The position numbers and the translations under genes are program-made. The notes below the pieces were generated by a model. The model worked only from the letters and a program-made list of their open reading frames with translations. It did not search any database and had not been told where the DNA came from. This document shows, one piece after another, positions 35,653 through 43,198 of a stretch of DNA of 64,000 nucleotides. This DNA is from SIAF01 sp046152955 (GTDB lineage: Bacteria; Planctomycetota; Planctomycetia; Planctomycetales; Planctomycetaceae), in NCBI GenBank assembly GCA_046152955.1, contig JBJXGA010000381.1:1-64000 (forward strand). Direction: 5' to 3'. How positions within the stretch are numbered: position 1 is the first letter of the stretch; every line of letters begins with the position of its first letter.

Positions 35653-37074
35653 ATGTCCAGGCTGGGGGGATGGTGCGTGGTGGCAGTCGCCCTGATTGGG
35701 TGCCACCATCCGGAGATTACGGCGGTCTCGCTGTCGCCGCAGAATGCCTGCGAGGAGCCGGGGATTCCGTTCTATCTTCCCAAGCCGCTCCTGATCATCT
35801 CGAAGAACTTCCGCTATATCGAAGAAGCCAAGGTCGGGCTGACCGACGGGGCGCCGATTCCCAACGGCTTCGACGACCAGTCCAAGTATGGCGATGTCAA
35901 CGCCCGGCTGGCGTATACCGACAACGCGACCTCGTTTCCGGCACCCAACACGGCGGGAACTTCCGGCGGCACAGGGACCGCGTCCGGGCAACATCTGTAC
36001 TCGGAAAATGGCGCTCCAATCACGCCGCGGACGGCCCCCTCAGACGGATTGGCGCCGGAAACGTTCTACACGTATCAGATCGTCTTCGTTCCCGACCTGA
36101 CTCAGAAATACGGACTGCGTGTCAAGGGGGGAGCGGGGGAACTGCGGGCGGCCATGAACCTGGTCAACGGCTGGCAATTCACCGGGATGGGGCCGTATTA
36201 CATGAAGGACAGTTCGACCGCCCAGAATCTGGTGGGAACGGGTCTGCTTGCCAGCCTCACGGGGCGGGGGGTGTCGGACGTGGTGAAGAGCGTGGCCGAT
36301 CTCGCCGGCAAGGCGGGGGGCCTGCAATCGGGCGAACGGGCGTTCGACGCCTCGGATAAGAGCGTCGTCAAGCTGTCGGAGTCGTTGCAGCAACTGGGTG
36401 CGAACGTCCAACCGATGGTCATCCCCAACTTCGCCGAAATCCACGTGTATGAGGCGCGGCTGACGCTCGACCAGCAAATGGAATGGGTCGAATTAGCCAA
36501 CCTGTGCTTTACGCGCGAGGCGCTAGGACATAAGACCGTCGAAACGACGAAGGTCCCGCTCCCGCAGTCGCCGGCGGACATGGGGGGGGCGAGTACTGGC
36601 GGGCTGCAATCGGGGGAACGCGGCGTTTCAGAAGCCAGCGCACAATTCGCCCGGCAGGCGGTGGCGCATGTGCTGGGGATCTCGCCCGACAGCCCGGCAC
36701 TGCTTGAGGGCCGACAAGGGGAGTTGCAATCGGGGGAACGGAGCGGCGGTTCGGGTGGCGCCGGCACCGGCGGCAACAGCAACGTCTGCACCGAAACCAA
36801 GGAATGCAATCTGATCAAGTTCGGCGACCACAACCGCAGCGAGCGGCGCCGTCCGCGCGTGACCAGCCAGCGGGTGGTCGTCCCGCCGGTCTTCGGGGCG
36901 ACGATGCCGGCCTCGATCGCGATCCCCAATCCGACGGGGAACGAAGGGGGGGCGACGAAAGCGCTCGAGCGAGACAGCCGGCCGAACTCGACTGGTCCGG
37001 GCACGGCTCTACCGCCGACGGAGAATCCGGTGATGACTGTGCCGAAAACGGCGGCCCCGCCGGGCCAGCCCTGA
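35653..37074 (+). CDS. Putative lipoprotein with repeated LQSGER element
   Basis: This 473-residue protein starts at ATG 35653, where GGGGGA lies about ten bases upstream. Its N-terminus (GGWCVVAVALIGCHHPEI) is a short lipoprotein signal with acylated Cys17 likely. The first part (about 20-210) is conserved-looking beta/alpha sequence (LLIISKNFRYIEEAKVGLTD; FYTYQIVFVPDLTQKYGLRV). The hexapeptide LQSGER occurs three times (DNA 36323-36338, 36605-36620, 36725-36740), always in the same frame, within Gly-rich linkers. The end is Pro/Thr-rich. It is followed by the V8-like protease. I recognise no family. Its position suggests an outer-membrane partner of the giant-protein system, which is inference. 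Confidence 0.7.
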   Translation: MSRLGGWCVVAVALIGCHHPEITAVSLSPQNACEEPGIPFYLPKPLLIISKNFRYIEEAKVGLTDGAPIPNGFDDQSKYGDVNARLAYTDNATSFPAPNTAGTSGGTGTASGQHLYSENGAPITPRTAPSDGLAPETFYTYQIVFVPDLTQKYGLRVKGGAGELRAAMNLVNGWQFTGMGPYYMKDSSTAQNLVGTGLLASLTGRGVSDVVKSVADLAGKAGGLQSGERAFDASDKSVVKLSESLQQLGANVQPMVIPNFAEIHVYEARLTLDQQMEWVELANLCFTREALGHKTVETTKVPLPQSPADMGGASTGGLQSGERGVSEASAQFARQAVAHVLGISPDSPALLEGRQGELQSGERSGGSGGAGTGGNSNVCTETKECNLIKFGDHNRSERRRPRVTSQRVVVPPVFGATMPASIAIPNPTGNEGGATKALERDSRPNSTGPGTALPPTENPVMTVPKTAAPPGQP

Positions 37075-37203
37075 TTCTGTTCGCAAATTCGCGCGCCGCC
37101 GACGAAGATCGGCTTGCGTCAGCGCTTTTTGCGAGCTACGCCTTTAGTGCGTGGATGAACCGAATTCTTCGGGTTCGCACGGATCAGGCGGACGGCATGC
37201 TAC

Positions 37204-37980
37204 ATGCGGAACCAGACGCTCACATTCGGTTTGCACTCGGCCACCGGGGTCGCCGCTGCCCCCACTGCGCAGAACGGGGGCGTCTGGGGCAATGACACGC
37301 GGACGCAGATCGAATATACGACCCGCGCCCCGTGGCGTTCGATCTGCAGTTTGCAGATGCGGTTTCCCAACTTTTCGCGAGTGAAGTGGGGGGCGGGGGC
37401 GATCGTCGGGCGCCGCGTGATCATGACAGCCGGACATTGCGTGTTCGATCCTCAGTTGGGTTGGGCGCAATCGGTCGTGGTGACTCCCGGTCAGAATCGG
37501 GCCAGCGGTGGTCCGTACGGCAGCTACACCACCAATTTGATTCGATCGGTCGATCCGTGGGTCAACGGCGATGCCAAAGGAACCCTCACACAACAGTTGT
37601 CCTCCCCGTACGACTACGGCGCGGTCATCGTCGAGACCCCGATCGGAGATCAGACCGGTCTCATGTCGTTCGGGGCTGTACCCGATCCGGCGCTCGCGGG
37701 GCTGATCGTATACACCGCCGGTTATCCGGTCGACGAACCGCTGGGGACGATGTGGGCAACTGCCGGGCAAATTCAAACTGTCTCCCCCACGCGGCTCGAC
37801 TATCTTCTCGACGTGGCGGAGGGGAACAGTGGGGGGCCGGTATTCGATTTCGATCCGACGACCAACGGCCGGACGATTGTCGCGATTCATACCGCCTGGA
37901 CGCCGCAGGCGGATTCGGGAGTGCGGATCACGCCGGCCGTGGCAGCCAAGTACCGGGCCTGGATTCAGGAATTTTCATAG
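37204..37980 (+). CDS. V8/trypsin-like serine endopeptidase
   Basis: This 258-residue protein is of the chymotrypsin-fold (S1, glutamyl-endopeptidase-like) type. The catalytic triad is visible as VIMTAGHCVF with His78, SPYDYGAVIV with Asp137, and AEGNSGGPVF with Ser209; the spacing matches the family. The only in-frame start is the ATG at 37204, because a stop lies at 37156. No classical signal peptide follows (MRNQTLTFGLHSATGVAAA), though a short propeptide ending before GGVWGNDTR is likely. It follows the lipoprotein by 129 bases and precedes a small gene by 20, so they may be one operon. It could process envelope proteins encoded nearby; that is inference. Confidence 0.87.
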   Translation: MRNQTLTFGLHSATGVAAAPTAQNGGVWGNDTRTQIEYTTRAPWRSICSLQMRFPNFSRVKWGAGAIVGRRVIMTAGHCVFDPQLGWAQSVVVTPGQNRASGGPYGSYTTNLIRSVDPWVNGDAKGTLTQQLSSPYDYGAVIVETPIGDQTGLMSFGAVPDPALAGLIVYTAGYPVDEPLGTMWATAGQIQTVSPTRLDYLLDVAEGNSGGPVFDFDPTTNGRTIVAIHTAWTPQADSGVRITPAVAAKYRAWIQEFS

Positions 37981-38000
37981 ACCATCGACGAGGATCTGAC

Positions 38001-38336
38001 ATGAATGAGACCGGCAAACCGCCTGAGACCGTGGCCGACGCTGACAGCCGCCCAGCCGAAATGGAACGCGCCCGCAATCTGCTCGCCCGCGACTCACGCG
38101 CGAGCATCGACAGCATGGCCTCCGGCGACATGGCCAATCAGGAAGCCTTCGTCGTCGCCGCGCTGCATCTCTTGCATCGCAAAATTGCCGTCGGTCCGCA
38201 GTCGCCGATCGACCGCGCCTTTCTCGAAGGGGCTGCCAAACTGTTCTCGTCGCTGGCCGATGCCTGCGAAGAGTTGGCTGCCAGCAAATTCGATCCGAAG
38301 CCGGCGCCGCGGGCAAAGGCCAAACGGCCCGCGTAG
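38001..38336 (+). CDS. Small helical hypothetical protein
   Basis: This 111-residue product starts at ATG 38001 with GAGG nine bases upstream, 20 bases after the protease stop. It is hydrophilic and helical (EMERARNLLARDSRASIDSM, then NQEAFVVAALHLLHRKIAVG) with a basic C-terminal tail (KPAPRAKAKRPA). There is no signal peptide or membrane helix, so it is probably cytoplasmic. I recognise no family. It is likely co-transcribed with the protease. Confidence 0.6.
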   Translation: MNETGKPPETVADADSRPAEMERARNLLARDSRASIDSMASGDMANQEAFVVAALHLLHRKIAVGPQSPIDRAFLEGAAKLFSSLADACEELAASKFDPKPAPRAKAKRPA

Positions 38337-38417
38337 TGTGGACTTTGATCCACACGCGTCCCAAAAGCCTGGATCAAACCCTCCGCGGTTCCTCATCGGC
38401 GAACGGGCGCAGCAGCT

Positions 38418-38489
38418 TGGATGCTACTGGTACTCGAGGGGCTGGTGTTTTTGTTGCGGTTGATTCCCACGGCCAACCTGACAGCGGTT
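38418..38489 (+). pseudogene. 24-codon fragment of a second SulP transporter gene
   Basis: In frame from 38418 the DNA encodes WMLLVLEGLVFLLRLIPT followed by ANLTAV. The intact SulP gene 2.7 kb downstream encodes WMLLFVVGMAFLLRLIPT followed by ASLAAV. The bases TTTTTGTTGCGGTTGAT are identical in both. No other part of a SulP protein is seen around it, so it is a decayed duplicate or recombination scar. Confidence 0.7.
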
Positions 38490-38600
38490 TCGCACCCTCT
38501 GCCGATGAACCTCCGCTGACGTGAATCCAGGGCCGGCCAAGGCGAGAAGCAGTGCGACCAGAGCCGCTCGGCGACTCCCAATAATCAACGACGTTTGCAT
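38424..38600 (-). CDS. Small ORF with clear signal peptide, probably a truncated gene
   Basis: A 58-codon frame starts at ATG 38600 with GGGAG about nine bases upstream, both of good quality. It encodes a convincing signal peptide (QTSLIIGSRRAALVALLLAL, then AGPGFTSA). The remaining residues are low-quality and are antisense to the SulP fragment, so the original mature protein was probably replaced by that fragment. It may still be translated, but a function is unlikely. Confidence 0.4.
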   Translation of the reverse strand: MQTSLIIGSRRAALVALLLALAGPGFTSAEVHRQRVRNRCQVGRGNQPQQKHQPLEYQ

Positions 38601-38890
38601 GCGTCCAGTCTCCCGGGAATCGGTGGCGTCGGCTCAAGCCGCAGGGTGGCGCCGGTCCCTAACGACTGGTCATCGGCTCGATCGTCCCCGACCCATCGCC
38701 GGAATCGGGAGGGACCGGCCATCCCCAGGGAGCTGCCACAGCCTGCTCGCTGCAATCGGCACATCGCACACATCAAGGTCGCCCGTGCGTACGTCCACAC
38801 ACCACTTTGCCCGGCGGCTGGAGGAGTATTCCAGGGGCAGTCGTTGCCGGATTCGGCCCGGTGACGATTCAACCCTAGTTGGATGTGCTG

Positions 38891-38918
38891 TGAATTATTA
38901 CAATATCGTAATAATTCA
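38891..38918. promoter_or_regulatory. A/T-rich perfect inverted repeat upstream of carbonic anhydrase
   Basis: TGAATTATTAC (38891-38901) is the exact reverse complement of GTAATAATTCA (38908-38918), with the 6-nt spacer AATATC. It stands out as a very A/T-rich island in GC-rich DNA, about 105 bases upstream of the carbonic anhydrase start. The symmetry suits a dimeric repressor or activator. Confidence 0.55.
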
Positions 38919-39021
38919 TCAGGCGTCAGCGAGCGGCATTTCGGTAACACCTGCGAACTGGGATTGGCCGTTGGAATTCCTTTGCGGACTGGGCACGCTG
39001 GCTGGCAGGTGAGGAGGCAGA

Positions 39022-39723
39022 ATGCGCAATTTGGTCGAGGGAATTCACCGTTTTCGTACGGAGGTGTTCGAACAGCACAAATTGCTGTTTGAACAACTCT
39101 CCGGGGGACAGGCCCCCTCCACGCTGTTCATTACCTGTTCAGATTCGCGGATCGTCCCGAATCTGTTCACCCAGACCGGTCCGGGGGAGCTGTTCACGCT
39201 CCGCAACGCGGGGAACATCGTCCCTCCCTATGGGGCCTCGACGGGGGGTGAAGCTGCAACGATTGAATACGCCGTGTCGGTTCTGGGGGTGGAGCACATC
39301 ATCGTCTGCGGGCATTCGGGATGCGGAGCGATCACGGCGCTCATGGAGCCGGAGGCCGTTTCGGACCTTTTGGCCATTCTTGCGTGGCTGCACCAGGCGG
39401 AGACGACGCGCCGTATTGTGCTGGAGAATTATCCCGACTTGCGGGGCGAAGCGCGGCTCAATGTCGCCGTGCAGGAAAACGTCCTGGTGCAGCTTGAGAA
39501 TCTGGAGACGCATCCATCGGTTCGAGCGAGGCTGGGGCGCGGTCGGCTGACGCTGCACGCCTGGGTGTATAAGATCGAAACCGGACAGGTCTTCGCCCTG
39601 TCGGCTGAGGCGCGGCGATTCGTTCCGTTGTCTGACGCGATGGATGCCGGCGCATCGGGCCGGGTCGGGCAGAACGGGATCGTGTCTCACGATCTGGGGC
39701 CCACGGAGTCCGTCGCGACCTGA
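39022..39723 (+). CDS. Beta-class carbonic anhydrase
   Basis: This 233-residue protein starts at ATG 39022 behind GAGGAGG. It has all the family landmarks: FITCSDSRIVPNLF with zinc ligand Cys39 and the Asp41-Arg43 dyad, LRNAGNIVPPYG, and IIVCGHSGCGAI with zinc ligands His98 and Cys101. It interconverts CO2 and bicarbonate in the cytoplasm. The SulP transporter gene starts 18 bases downstream, so the pair probably couples bicarbonate import or export to hydration. A perfect inverted repeat upstream may control both. Confidence 0.95.
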   Translation: MRNLVEGIHRFRTEVFEQHKLLFEQLSGGQAPSTLFITCSDSRIVPNLFTQTGPGELFTLRNAGNIVPPYGASTGGEAATIEYAVSVLGVEHIIVCGHSGCGAITALMEPEAVSDLLAILAWLHQAETTRRIVLENYPDLRGEARLNVAVQENVLVQLENLETHPSVRARLGRGRLTLHAWVYKIETGQVFALSAEARRFVPLSDAMDAGASGRVGQNGIVSHDLGPTESVAT

Positions 39724-39741
39724 CCGGTCCCGGGAGCAAGC

Positions 39742-41808
39742 ATGTCGATCGAGGGAGTCGGAACAACGCGGCGCGACTGGTGGCGTGAGCGACTGACCAG
39801 GGATGTTCCGGCGTCGTTCGTCGTGTTCCTGGTGGCGTTGCCGCTGTCGATGGGGATCGCTCTTGCGTCCGGCGCTCCGGTGACGGCGGGGCTGGTCACC
39901 GCAATCGTGGGGGGGCTCGTCGCCGGCACGCTGGCCGGAGCGCCGCTGCAAGTCAGCGGACCGGCCGCCGGACTGACGGTGATCGTCTACCAGTGCATTC
40001 AGCAATACGGAATTGAAGCGCTGGGAGTTGTGGTGTTGCTCGCCGGGGTGATGCAAGTGGTGGCGGGGTGGGCCCGGTTGGGACAGTGGTTTCGGGCCGT
40101 TTCACCCGCCGTGGTGCAGGGGATGCTTGCCGGAATCGGGGTGCTGATCGTTCTCAGCCAGTTCCACGTCATGGTGGACGACAAGCCCAAGTCGAGCGGC
40201 GTAACGAACCTGATTTCGATTCCCGAGGCGCTGGCCAAAGCCAACCCGTTCCGCGACGACTATGAGAGCACGTTGCCGCGCTCCACTCAGGCCGACCTGC
40301 TCCGCCGCGCGGGGATGCTGCATCTGCGCCAGACTGAGATCGACGAACAGGTGCATCACCTGCTGACGGGGTTGACCCAGACCGAGCCGGCGGCCAGCGC
40401 CGCGGCGGTGGAGTCGGGGAGCGGACCGCCGGAAGAGTACACCGCCGGACAACAGCAGGCGATGCACAGTCTCCGGGAGCTGGCCGCGCTGCAACAGGGG
40501 ATCGTGGACGATCTGGAGGAAATGCAAGAGCAGATTCCCACGCCCCAGTTCGACCTGGCGCTGCAGGCGTGCCGCGAGTCGCTGGCGGATTTGCTGGTGG
40601 GCAATTTTCACGTTGCCCGCGCGTCTCAGGATCGCGCCACGGACTCACTGGCCGACTGGCGGGACTCGGCCAAAAGTCATCGCTGGGCGGCAGGACTGGG
40701 GATCTTGACGATCGTAGCGCTCGTGGCCTGGCAGGCGCTGTTCGCCCGCCGCTGGAGATTTTTGCCCGCACCGTTGATCGCCGTCTCCCTGGTCACGCTC
40801 CTATCGGTCGGGCTCAACCTGCCGGTGCTCTGCGTGGAGGTTCCCGACAACCTGCTCGAAGAGGTGTTTCTTCCCTCCTGGGCGGAACTCCAACGCATGT
40901 TTTCCCCCGGTTTGCTGCTCGTGGCGGCGCAGATCGCCGTCATCGCCAGCGCCGAAACGCTGCTGTGCGCCACGGCGGTTGATCAAATGCACCAGGGGCC
41001 GCGCACCAGGTACGACCAGGAGTTGATCGCCCAAGGGGCCGGGAACATCGTCTGCGGATTCCTCTCGGCGCTCCCCATGACGGGGGTCATCGTGCGCTCC
41101 AGCGCCAACCTGCAGGCGGGAGCCAAGAGCCGCTGGTCGGCCGTGCTGCATGGCGTCTGGATGCTGCTGTTCGTCGTGGGGATGGCGTTTTTGTTGCGGT
41201 TGATCCCCACGGCCAGTTTGGCGGCCGTCCTGGTGTACACCGGATACAAGCTGGTCAACCCGCGAACGATCAAGACGCTGCTTGTGTATGGCCGCAGTGA
41301 AGCCATCATCTATGTCGTGACGATGTTGTCCATCGTGTTCACCGATCTGTTGACCGGTGTGTTGATCGGAATTGGACTGTCGATCGCCAAACTGGTGTAT
41401 ACGTTTTCGTCACTGCAGGCGACGTTGCGATTGGCGCCCACCGCCGACCATTATCTGCTGGTGCTCAAAGGTTCGGCGACATTTCTGCGCCTGCCAAAAC
41501 TGGCAGTGGTGCTGGACCAGGTTCCCGCCCGAAGCACGGTCCAGGTGAATCTCGATCGACTGGCCTACATTGATCATGCCTGCCTGGAACTCCTAGGCAA
41601 CTTCCGGACGCAGCACGAGGCGGGAGGAGGGAAAGTGATCATCGATTGGAATGCGCTCCTCGGAAGACTGCGCTCCGGACCAGGGGACCAGTTGTCGTCG
41701 TCGCCGCCGAGCGCCGCGGACGGCACGGTTCCTGCCTCCACCCCCGCTGTCGCTCCCAACTCGCCACAAGAACTCCGTCGCCGCCTCGGATTGAGCGGGA
41801 GGATGTGA
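39742..41808 (+). CDS. SulP-family anion (likely bicarbonate) transporter with STAS domain
   Basis: This 688-residue transporter has the SulP core helices (FVVFLVALPLSMGIALASGA, APLQVSGPAAGLTVIVYQ), the later conserved helices (AGNIVCGFLSALPMTGVIVR, FLLRLIPTASLAAVLVYTGY) and a C-terminal STAS domain (VQVNLDRLAYIDHACLELLG). Its ATG at 39742 has GGGAGC upstream, 18 bases after the carbonic anhydrase stop. Residues about 165-315 are an extra hydrophilic, helical segment not normally present in SulP proteins. Pairing with carbonic anhydrase argues for bicarbonate (BicA-like) rather than sulfate transport. The substrate is inferred from context. Confidence 0.9.
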   Translation: MSIEGVGTTRRDWWRERLTRDVPASFVVFLVALPLSMGIALASGAPVTAGLVTAIVGGLVAGTLAGAPLQVSGPAAGLTVIVYQCIQQYGIEALGVVVLLAGVMQVVAGWARLGQWFRAVSPAVVQGMLAGIGVLIVLSQFHVMVDDKPKSSGVTNLISIPEALAKANPFRDDYESTLPRSTQADLLRRAGMLHLRQTEIDEQVHHLLTGLTQTEPAASAAAVESGSGPPEEYTAGQQQAMHSLRELAALQQGIVDDLEEMQEQIPTPQFDLALQACRESLADLLVGNFHVARASQDRATDSLADWRDSAKSHRWAAGLGILTIVALVAWQALFARRWRFLPAPLIAVSLVTLLSVGLNLPVLCVEVPDNLLEEVFLPSWAELQRMFSPGLLLVAAQIAVIASAETLLCATAVDQMHQGPRTRYDQELIAQGAGNIVCGFLSALPMTGVIVRSSANLQAGAKSRWSAVLHGVWMLLFVVGMAFLLRLIPTASLAAVLVYTGYKLVNPRTIKTLLVYGRSEAIIYVVTMLSIVFTDLLTGVLIGIGLSIAKLVYTFSSLQATLRLAPTADHYLLVLKGSATFLRLPKLAVVLDQVPARSTVQVNLDRLAYIDHACLELLGNFRTQHEAGGGKVIIDWNALLGRLRSGPGDQLSSSPPSAADGTVPASTPAVAPNSPQELRRRLGLSGRM

Positions 41809-41864
41809 CCTTTCCATAGGGAATGTTCTGTTTCCCGTCTGGCGGCCGGACTCGTCGATCGCCG

Positions 41865-42296
41865 TCAACCCTCCCCCTGGGTGATCCGGCCTGCCAGTGT
41901 TTTAAGAAACGACTCGATTGTCGCAGTATGGCCAAAGGTGAATCGCGACAAAAAGCGAAACAGCGGATTGTACACCTTTCCCCGTTCCGTGATTGTCAGG
42001 AGCGTCCCTTCTCCCAGGCGCTGGAACTCCAACGTCCAGGTTCCGCCGAATGCGGCGCCGGGCTTCTCTACAATCTGGGTCACGCGCCGCAGCGGGCGTT
42101 CCGCCACCGTTTCGGTCGCTTCGATCCCGCTAGCGTTCTGGAGCTCGACCGCCAGATCGTATAGCCGCTCCGGTTCGACGGCGAACTGCGCGTTGCCGGT
42201 GGCGACGTGCTCGACCGGTAGAAAAAAGCCCACCAGCGCCATTGCGACCAGCGCCCCAACGAGCGCCACTCCGGCAGTGATCAGGTATCCCCACAT
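41865..42296 (-). CDS. Membrane-anchored SRPBCC-family protein
   Basis: I start this gene at ATG 42296, because GGGGAGG lies about ten bases upstream and the product then begins with a membrane helix (MWGYLITAGVALVGALVAMA) as in many SRPBCC proteins. The frame stays open to ATG 42419, which would add 41 residues. The 143-residue protein continues with an SRPBCC (START-like, ligand-binding) fold: LPVEHVATGNAQFAVEPERL, GTWTLEFQRLGEGTLLTITE, and the amphipathic C-terminal helix. Such proteins bind hydrophobic ligands or act as polyketide-cyclase-like proteins. The ligand is unknown. It converges with the SulP gene. Confidence 0.75.
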   Translation of the reverse strand: MWGYLITAGVALVGALVAMALVGFFLPVEHVATGNAQFAVEPERLYDLAVELQNASGIEATETVAERPLRRVTQIVEKPGAAFGGTWTLEFQRLGEGTLLTITERGKVYNPLFRFLSRFTFGHTATIESFLKTLAGRITQGEG

Positions 42297-42491
42297 CGCG
42301 TTGCGCCTCCCCAGATCTCCCCAGGAATGCACCAGCCGATCAATGGCCCGTGCGCATGCATCACACTCCGGACGCGCGACGATCGCCGCCACCTCCGTCG
42401 CCAGTTTAAGCTTCGGCATTGCGCCTGTCGATCATTCTGGCTGACACAATCCAGGCGGATGGTCCTGTTCCAGCGCGCAACGGCTCGCCGC

Positions 42492-43106
42492 TCAACCGCG
42501 ACGCCCGGAGCGGCTTGAAGGGGATTTGCCTGCGGCACGGCGAGGTTTGGGTTTGGCCGCCGACGTCCGTTTAGCGCTCCGCCGGGAGGGGGCCGCGCTC
42601 TTTTTGGCAGGGGCTTTCCCCTTCTTCGGCTTCGACGCGGAAGAGGTCGCTTTGCTTCCCGCCAGCAGCGATTCATACCGCTTGAGGTACGCCCAGACCG
42701 GATTGCGGCGGATCGCCTCGCCGACAACCTCCAGCGCCACATCGTCGAGTTTCTTAAACCGCACGCAGCTTTTTCCCATGTCGAGTTTCTTCCCGGTTTG
42801 CTTCCAGGCACTTTCAAACCAGGGGTGCTGTTCAGAATCGAGATAGACGCACATCAGGTACAGCGACATGTGGTTCTTTTGCGATGCCAGGCAGGCGAAT
42901 GGAACCGGCTGGGCCGGATTGCAATGGTATCCCGCCGGATAAACGCGGTGTGGCACATAGTACCCGATCATTCCATATTGCATCCCTTCCTCGTAGTCCG
43001 CATCGAGGTTTTCGAGAATCACCTTCCGCACGGCGCTCAACACGCTGCGGCGCTCTTCCGGCAATTCCGACAGATACTGGGCGACCGTCGTGGCTTTCGA
43101 TTGCAT
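42492..43106 (-). CDS. DUF1801 domain protein with Lys/Ala/Pro-rich histone-like tail
   Basis: The start is ATG 43106, nine bases after AAGGAG. Residues 1-135 form a DUF1801 domain (TTVAQYLSELPEERRSVLSA, GMQYGMIGYYVPHRVYPAGY, then CVYLDSEQHPWFESAWK). The last 60 residues are a Lys/Ala/Ser/Pro tail (KPKKGKAPAKKSAAPSRRSA) like the C-terminus of histone H1 or bacterial H1-like proteins, which suggests nucleic-acid binding. The 204-residue length fits a domain plus tail. The function of DUF1801 is unclear. It lies 92 bases past the permease stop and may be co-transcribed with it. Confidence 0.8.
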   Translation of the reverse strand: MQSKATTVAQYLSELPEERRSVLSAVRKVILENLDADYEEGMQYGMIGYYVPHRVYPAGYHCNPAQPVPFACLASQKNHMSLYLMCVYLDSEQHPWFESAWKQTGKKLDMGKSCVRFKKLDDVALEVVGEAIRRNPVWAYLKRYESLLAGSKATSSASKPKKGKAPAKKSAAPSRRSAKRTSAAKPKPRRAAGKSPSSRSGRRG

Positions 43107-43198
43107 GTTCGACGACTCCTTGGGAGGGTTGAGCAGAAAACGGGCGATGCACTCGAAGATAGCACATGCTTCCCACCGTCGAAACGATGCGCCCAGGA

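Larger units (their letters stand above)
38337..39021. other. Long spacer with gene remnants and a palindrome
   Basis: These 685 bases hold a SulP gene fragment (38418-38489), a small signal-peptide ORF on the minus strand (38424-38600) and an A/T-rich perfect inverted repeat (38891-38918), each listed separately. Otherwise I see no gene. The last 100 bases should carry the promoter of the carbonic anhydrase gene. Confidence 0.5.
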
